A stretch of 64,000 nt of DNA from a bacterium (lineage in GTDB: Bacteria; BMS3Abin14), in assembly GCA_020350725.1 (NCBI GenBank), contig CP070719.1:927329-991328 (forward strand), read 5' to 3'. The notes under the pieces were generated by a model. It saw only the letters and a list, made by a program, of their open reading frames with translations, searched no databases and had not been told where the DNA came from. The position numbers were made by a program, and so were the translations under genes. Positions 60,831 to 64,000 of the stretch are shown in pieces (within the stretch, counting starts at the first letter, position 1; each line of letters starts with the position of its first letter).

Positions 60831-61212
60831 GGAGAACTCCAGGTGGCTAGGGGCTAGGGGCTAACACAAATAATACTATATTTTGGGGTGCCGGTTGTCG
60901 GGGGATTTTGATTTACCCGCGCTCGCTTCCGCCTGCCCTGCCTGTCCCGAGCTTGTCTGCCCTGAGTCTGTCGAAGGGTCGAGGGAAGCTCAGTCGAAGG
61001 GCACCCGTGCACGCGCTTGAGTTTTATAATTCGGAATCCGGGCTCGGGCTCGGTCTCGGGCTCGGAGAGAACCGTGACCGAAATTCTTGAAATCCTGTAG
61101 GTCTTATCCTTTATCCTCTGCGTCCCTTCCGCCGTCGTTAACGCCAGATTTTCAGCTATGGCGGACAAGCCGCGCACTCCGCGGTTAGATTTATGAAACA
61201 ACTTTCCAGAGG
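60831..61212. other. Repeat-rich spacer upstream of the sulfatase 3' end
   Basis: The 382-bp spacer holds a 7-bp array (60841-60862, GGGCTAG type), the third GC-hexamer element (about 60915-61066) and, inside it, a hairpin-like TGCCCT...AGGGCA unit (60958-61003). CCGCG/CGGCG-type and CCGCG...CGCGG arms occur at about 61168-61185. A reading frame across it is a product of the repeats, not a gene. Confidence 0.65.
60915..61066. repeat. GC-rich hexanucleotide hairpin element, copy 3, with nested repeat
   Basis: CCCGCG-type left arm (60916-60930), a nested 46-bp unit (60958-61003) with CTGTCGAAGGG and CTCAGTCGAAGGG words, and a right array of GGGCTC, GGGCTC, GGTCTC, GGGCTC (about 61036-61060). 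The nested unit interrupts the element that is compact in copies 1 and 2. Confidence 0.55.
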
Positions 61213-62679
61213 CTAAAATTTCGTCACATTCGGTACAGGCGGATTCGGATGATCTTTCAGCGTACCCAGATACTCCGTGACCGTTTGCATGTACGGTCCC
61301 ATGACCCAGCCGCCTCCGGTGGGGCCGATATCCACCATCTCCTTTGGATCTGCCTCAATATTGTATACCTGGGGAAAGCCTGCAGTTTCGGTAGTTGTGC
61401 CCAGATAACCACCAACCCTGGGGTTGTTGCCGGTCGGGTTGATTTTCATCGGGTATATCCGGAACTGGTTCCAGCGCACCGCGGCAATGCGTGCGCCAAT
61501 AAAGGTGATCAGGCTGTTACGATTGGATCTGTCCTGTTTTCCAAGCAGGAAATCAGCCTGATCAACTCCGTCAAAGTATCGGTTTGAGGGCAGCTCTACA
61601 TCGAGAATACGTGCGAACGTCGGCAGAAAATCGTGAATGGAGATCATTTCATTGGAAACCGACGGTTTGATCTTACCCGGCCACTTGATCATCCCGGCAG
61701 TACGGATAGAACCTTCAAAAGCATCACCAAGCTCACCTCTGAACGGACCATTGTCGCCCTGATGAATTTCATCTATGGCAGTTCCCGTTACTGTCGCCCC
61801 GTTGTCGGAGATCCAGACAACGATGGTATTGTTTTCAACGCCTGCATCACTGATCGCCTGGAGAACTTCACCCGTTCGATAGTCCAGCTCGAGTATGCTG
61901 TCGCCATATTTGCCTGCCCCGGATTTCCCGAAAAAATCCTGCCCCACGTCGTTGGGAAAGTGAGGACGGGTAAATCCAATCATCAAAAAGAACGGTTTCT
62001 CATCCTTCGCAGCTTTCTTTATGTAGGCAACCGATTTTTCGGTGATAACCGCTTCTACCTTCTCCTTGCGATACTCAAAATCATAATCGCCTATCACTTT
62101 CGGCTCTCCCGGTCCATCGGCCACCAGGAGTTTGGGGATCAATCCCTCCCGCAATTTTTCAGGGACGCCGGATACCTTCATGTGCTCGGCATAAACGACC
62201 TGGTCCGTTGTTCCTCTAAAGCCGATCAACCACTGGTCAAAACCCTGGTTTTGCGGCTGGCTCTTTGCCGCCGGCCCCAGATGCCATTTGCCCGCGTAGG
62301 CCGTGTTATAGCCTGCATCCTTGAACAACTTCCCCAGAGTGAAGTCTCCCTCATCCAGGCCTCCCCCCATGCCGGGGACGATCACCAGCGACATGCCGTT
62401 ACGGATCGAATACTGCCCGGTCATTAAACCCGCGCGTGAAGGAGTGCAGCCCGGCTCCACAAGGAACTGTGTAAACCTCATTCCCTCGTTTGCGAGTTTG
62501 TCGATATTCGGAGTCCGTATCCCACCCCGAGTGCCACCGTTATAGACAGACAGGTCTCCAAATCCGAGGTTGTCGGCCAGCATGAGGACGACGTTGGGCT
62601 TTTCGGCAGCGAAAACCGGTTGAACCACAAGCACCGCCGCGATTACCAACATAATGAGTAATACCGATTTTTCACCCAT
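61213..62679 (-). CDS. Type I arylsulfatase-like sulfatase
   Basis: A 488-aa exported sulfatase with a signal peptide (about 1-25). The metal site begins in LMLADNLGFGDLS (D36 and N37, where many relatives have two Asp). The formylglycine motif CTPSR at 78-82 means Cys78 must be oxidised by a maturase not found here. The substrate is unknown. Lower GC content than the flanking genes suggests horizontal acquisition. It may be controlled by the divergent or adjacent PAS-LuxR gene. Confidence 0.9.
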   Translation of the reverse strand: MGEKSVLLIMLVIAAVLVVQPVFAAEKPNVVLMLADNLGFGDLSVYNGGTRGGIRTPNIDKLANEGMRFTQFLVEPGCTPSRAGLMTGQYSIRNGMSLVIVPGMGGGLDEGDFTLGKLFKDAGYNTAYAGKWHLGPAAKSQPQNQGFDQWLIGFRGTTDQVVYAEHMKVSGVPEKLREGLIPKLLVADGPGEPKVIGDYDFEYRKEKVEAVITEKSVAYIKKAAKDEKPFFLMIGFTRPHFPNDVGQDFFGKSGAGKYGDSILELDYRTGEVLQAISDAGVENNTIVVWISDNGATVTGTAIDEIHQGDNGPFRGELGDAFEGSIRTAGMIKWPGKIKPSVSNEMISIHDFLPTFARILDVELPSNRYFDGVDQADFLLGKQDRSNRNSLITFIGARIAAVRWNQFRIYPMKINPTGNNPRVGGYLGTTTETAGFPQVYNIEADPKEMVDIGPTGGGWVMGPYMQTVTEYLGTLKDHPNPPVPNVTKF

Positions 62680-62746
62680 ACTTAACTCCTTTAGGTTCCT
62701 GTTTAATTTTATCCAGAATTTTGAGTGTCGTGCTGAGCGTTATTTG

Positions 62747-62759
62747 GTTGGTAACCAAC
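62747..62759. promoter_or_regulatory. Odd-length palindromic operator upstream of the sulfatase gene
   Basis: GTTGGT-A-ACCAAC, six-base arms around one base, lies 68 bases before the sulfatase start. Another CCAACC half-site is at about 62786-62791. It is a plausible regulator site for the sulfatase; no regulator has been shown to bind it. Confidence 0.4.
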
Positions 62760-62870
62760 ATATTTAGTCCGATATTATACCAGACCAACCTGAGGTAGTT
62801 CTATACACCTAAAGTATTATAAGCACTGGTTCCGGAACGAGCGATTGAGAAGAAACGAAGGGGGTGCTGG

Positions 62871-63689
62871 TTATCGCCTGGAGACTTTTACTGGCCTGAT
62901 ATTGGCACTTTCACACATGCGGACCAGTTCTGCGACGGAGTCAAGTTCCATCTTTTCCATGACGCGGCGGCGGTGGATCTTTACAGTACTCTCCGCGATC
63001 CCAAGGGTGCCGGCGATCTCCTTGTTTATCATGCCTGCTATGACGTAGGTCATCACCTCATGCTCGCGGGGAGTCAGGTGTTTTAATCTCCTGATAAAGT
63101 CCTGTGACTCTTCAGTTTCCTTTAAGCCCTTACCATCCCCTGTTTTTTCATCCCGGACAGGGCCGCCCGATGACTCCACAAACGATCTGAAATCGGATTC
63201 CAGCTTCCTGAGCCTTTCCTCCAGATCCTTCCTGTCGGTAAAGTCGATGGCTGTTCCCCACACACCCGTGACCCTTTCCTCCTTCACAACCCAGACGGTG
63301 TTGTTGTGGAAATAACGCTTTTCCCCGCTATCATAAAGTTCTACCGTCTCAAAATTCTCCAAGGTAAAACGTGACCGTACGATCATTTTCGCGGTTTGCA
63401 GGTTCTCCGTGATGGACGGCGGCGTAAGGTTCCTCACTTTAATTCCCATGAGATCCTCGGCACTTTCTAAACCAGCCATTCTGGCCCAGGCTTCGTTGGC
63501 GTCTGTGATATATCCGTTCTCGAAGATAAGATCGACCTGCTCATCTTCCGGCAGGTTGAGATCGATAGGTGGGTCGAAGGCGGCACAGAAGATCGCTATG
63601 GCGGTTCGTTCCATCAGATGGTGAAGACGCTCGTTCCACTCCGGGAAAGAGAGGGTGGGTTGGTTCCTGCTGTCTTTGGCGTGGGACAT
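62871..63689 (-). CDS. PAS-LuxR transcriptional regulator
   Basis: A 272-aa protein with a PAS-type sensor domain (about 45-165; [23 protein letters not shown], then a C-terminal PAC-like [17 protein letters not shown]), a short coiled linker and a LuxR-type helix-turn-helix (about 205-262; [33 protein letters not shown]). It is encoded upstream of the sulfatase on the same strand and is a candidate regulator of it. The start is ATG 63689; the frame open further upstream (TTG at 63725) is less likely. Confidence 0.88.
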   Translation of the reverse strand: MSHAKDSRNQPTLSFPEWNERLHHLMERTAIAIFCAAFDPPIDLNLPEDEQVDLIFENGYITDANEAWARMAGLESAEDLMGIKVRNLTPPSITENLQTAKMIVRSRFTLENFETVELYDSGEKRYFHNNTVWVVKEERVTGVWGTAIDFTDRKDLEERLRKLESDFRSFVESSGGPVRDEKTGDGKGLKETEESQDFIRRLKHLTPREHEVMTYVIAGMINKEIAGTLGIAESTVKIHRRRVMEKMELDSVAELVRMCESANIRPVKVSRR

Positions 63690-63727
63690 AAATCCTATTT
63701 TAGGCCAGGGGAAGGGAAGAAACAACC

Positions 63728-63856
63728 AGGGGCTAGGGGCTGAGTTTTAGTGGCTGGTGGCTAGTGACTTGTGATTAGAAAGACCAAAACCAATGATCTT
63801 TCTAGCCACTTGATTTTCCAGTCACTAGTCACGAGTCACTAGCTACTAGCCACTAC
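63728..63856. repeat. Inverted pair of 7-bp tandem arrays
   Basis: 63728-63779 (GGGCTAG, GGGCTGA, TGGCTGG, TGGCTAG, TGATTAG) faces 63801-63856 (CACTAGT, CACGAGT, CACTAGC, TACTAGC, CACTACC). The arms are approximate reverse complements around a 20-base loop, one of the clearest paired heptad arrays in the window. Confidence 0.75.
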
Positions 63857-64000
63857 CCTCCCCCCTTGACCGCCCACCCCAAGAGCAGTATCCCCATGGC
63901 GGCGATCCAGCTGCCGGCTACGCGCACGGCGATCCGCGTCCATTGGGTTTTCAGGGATACGACGAACCCGGCCACCAGGGCGATGAGCACAAAAACCGTG
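63853..64000 (-). CDS. C-terminal part of a membrane protein (5' truncated by window end)
   Basis: Minus-strand frame open from the window end to TAG at 63853-63855, 48 codons: a hydrophobic stretch (FVLIALVAGFVVSL), then TRIAVRVAGSWIAAMGILLLGW. The VRVAGSWIAA element resembles the last helix of HupE/UreJ-type proteins, but the sequence is too short to be sure. The paired 7-bp array overlaps its stop. Confidence 0.45.
   Translation of the reverse strand, partial: TVFVLIALVAGFVVSLKTQWTRIAVRVAGSWIAAMGILLLGWAVKGGG

Noticed and set aside
60854-61201. 115-codon frame on the - strand
   Set aside because: Its translation is derived from hexamer and TCGAAGGG repeats and has no folded or conserved part.

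Overview
The window looks like a chromosome segment of a Gram-negative, probably strictly or facultatively anaerobic bacterium of the Deltaproteobacteria/Desulfobacterota type. This is inferred from gene content: a complete outer-membrane and lipopolysaccharide toolkit using LpxI, a yceD-rpmF-plsX-fabH block, an Etf/acyl-CoA dehydrogenase set with a ferredoxin-EtfA fusion, a probable selenoprotein, and exported thioredoxin-fold proteins. Base composition is GC-rich, except for more AT-rich stretches in the pseudaminic-acid genes (about 1-4 kb) and the sulfatase (about 61-63 kb). No rRNA, tRNA, CRISPR array, transposase or phage gene was seen.

Layout. 1-4 kb (-): pseudaminic acid nucleotide-sugar genes (PseB, PseC, a PseF-PseG fusion). 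4-12 kb (-): Kdo transferase, DUF3108 protein, GmhB, LpxL-type acyltransferase, LpxK, Trm112-like protein, DUF374 acyltransferase, MsbA. 12-15.4 kb (+): GnnA-like oxidoreductase, GnnB-like aminotransferase, LpxB. 15.6-26 kb (-): lysS, lolC/E, lolD, bamA, skp, lpxD, fabZ, lpxA, lpxI and a second divergent lpxA. 26-31 kb (-): small housekeeping and envelope genes. 30.5-41 kb (-): the fatty-acid block yceD, rpmF, plsX, fabH, acyl-CoA dehydrogenase, etfB, ferredoxin-etfA, fabD, fabG, acpP, fabF, then a HAD hydrolase. 41.4-43.2 kb (+): two exported thioredoxin-fold proteins, the first with an in-frame TGA at the active-site cysteine. 43.4-47 kb: ECF sigma factor and anti-sigma factor (-), divergent from a secreted VWA protein (+). 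47.4-51.7 kb (+): mlaE, F, D, A, C and a cyclic-nucleotide-binding protein. 51.8-64 kb: mostly lineage-specific envelope and signalling proteins, a sulfatase and a PAS-LuxR regulator.

How the genes fit together. Most of the window builds the outer membrane: fatty-acid and acyl-ACP supply (fab genes, plsX), lipid A (lpxA/D/I/B/K/L, fabZ), Kdo and heptose, export (msbA), outer-membrane protein and lipoprotein assembly (bamA, skp, lolCDE) and lipid retention (mla). The gnnA-gnnB-lpxB order plus two lpxA paralogues suggests a lipid A containing 2,3-diamino-2,3-dideoxyglucose.

The least ordinary signals are (1) a TGA-encoded selenocysteine (UPYC motif) followed by a bacterial SECIS-like hairpin; (2) degenerate 7-bp tandem arrays in many intergenic spacers, often as inverted pairs; (3) a shared GGGAATAAA-N15-GTATA motif on both sides of the ECF sigma/VWA divergent region; (4) the duplicated, active-site-altered LpxA; (5) GC-rich hexanucleotide hairpin elements at 59-61 kb.
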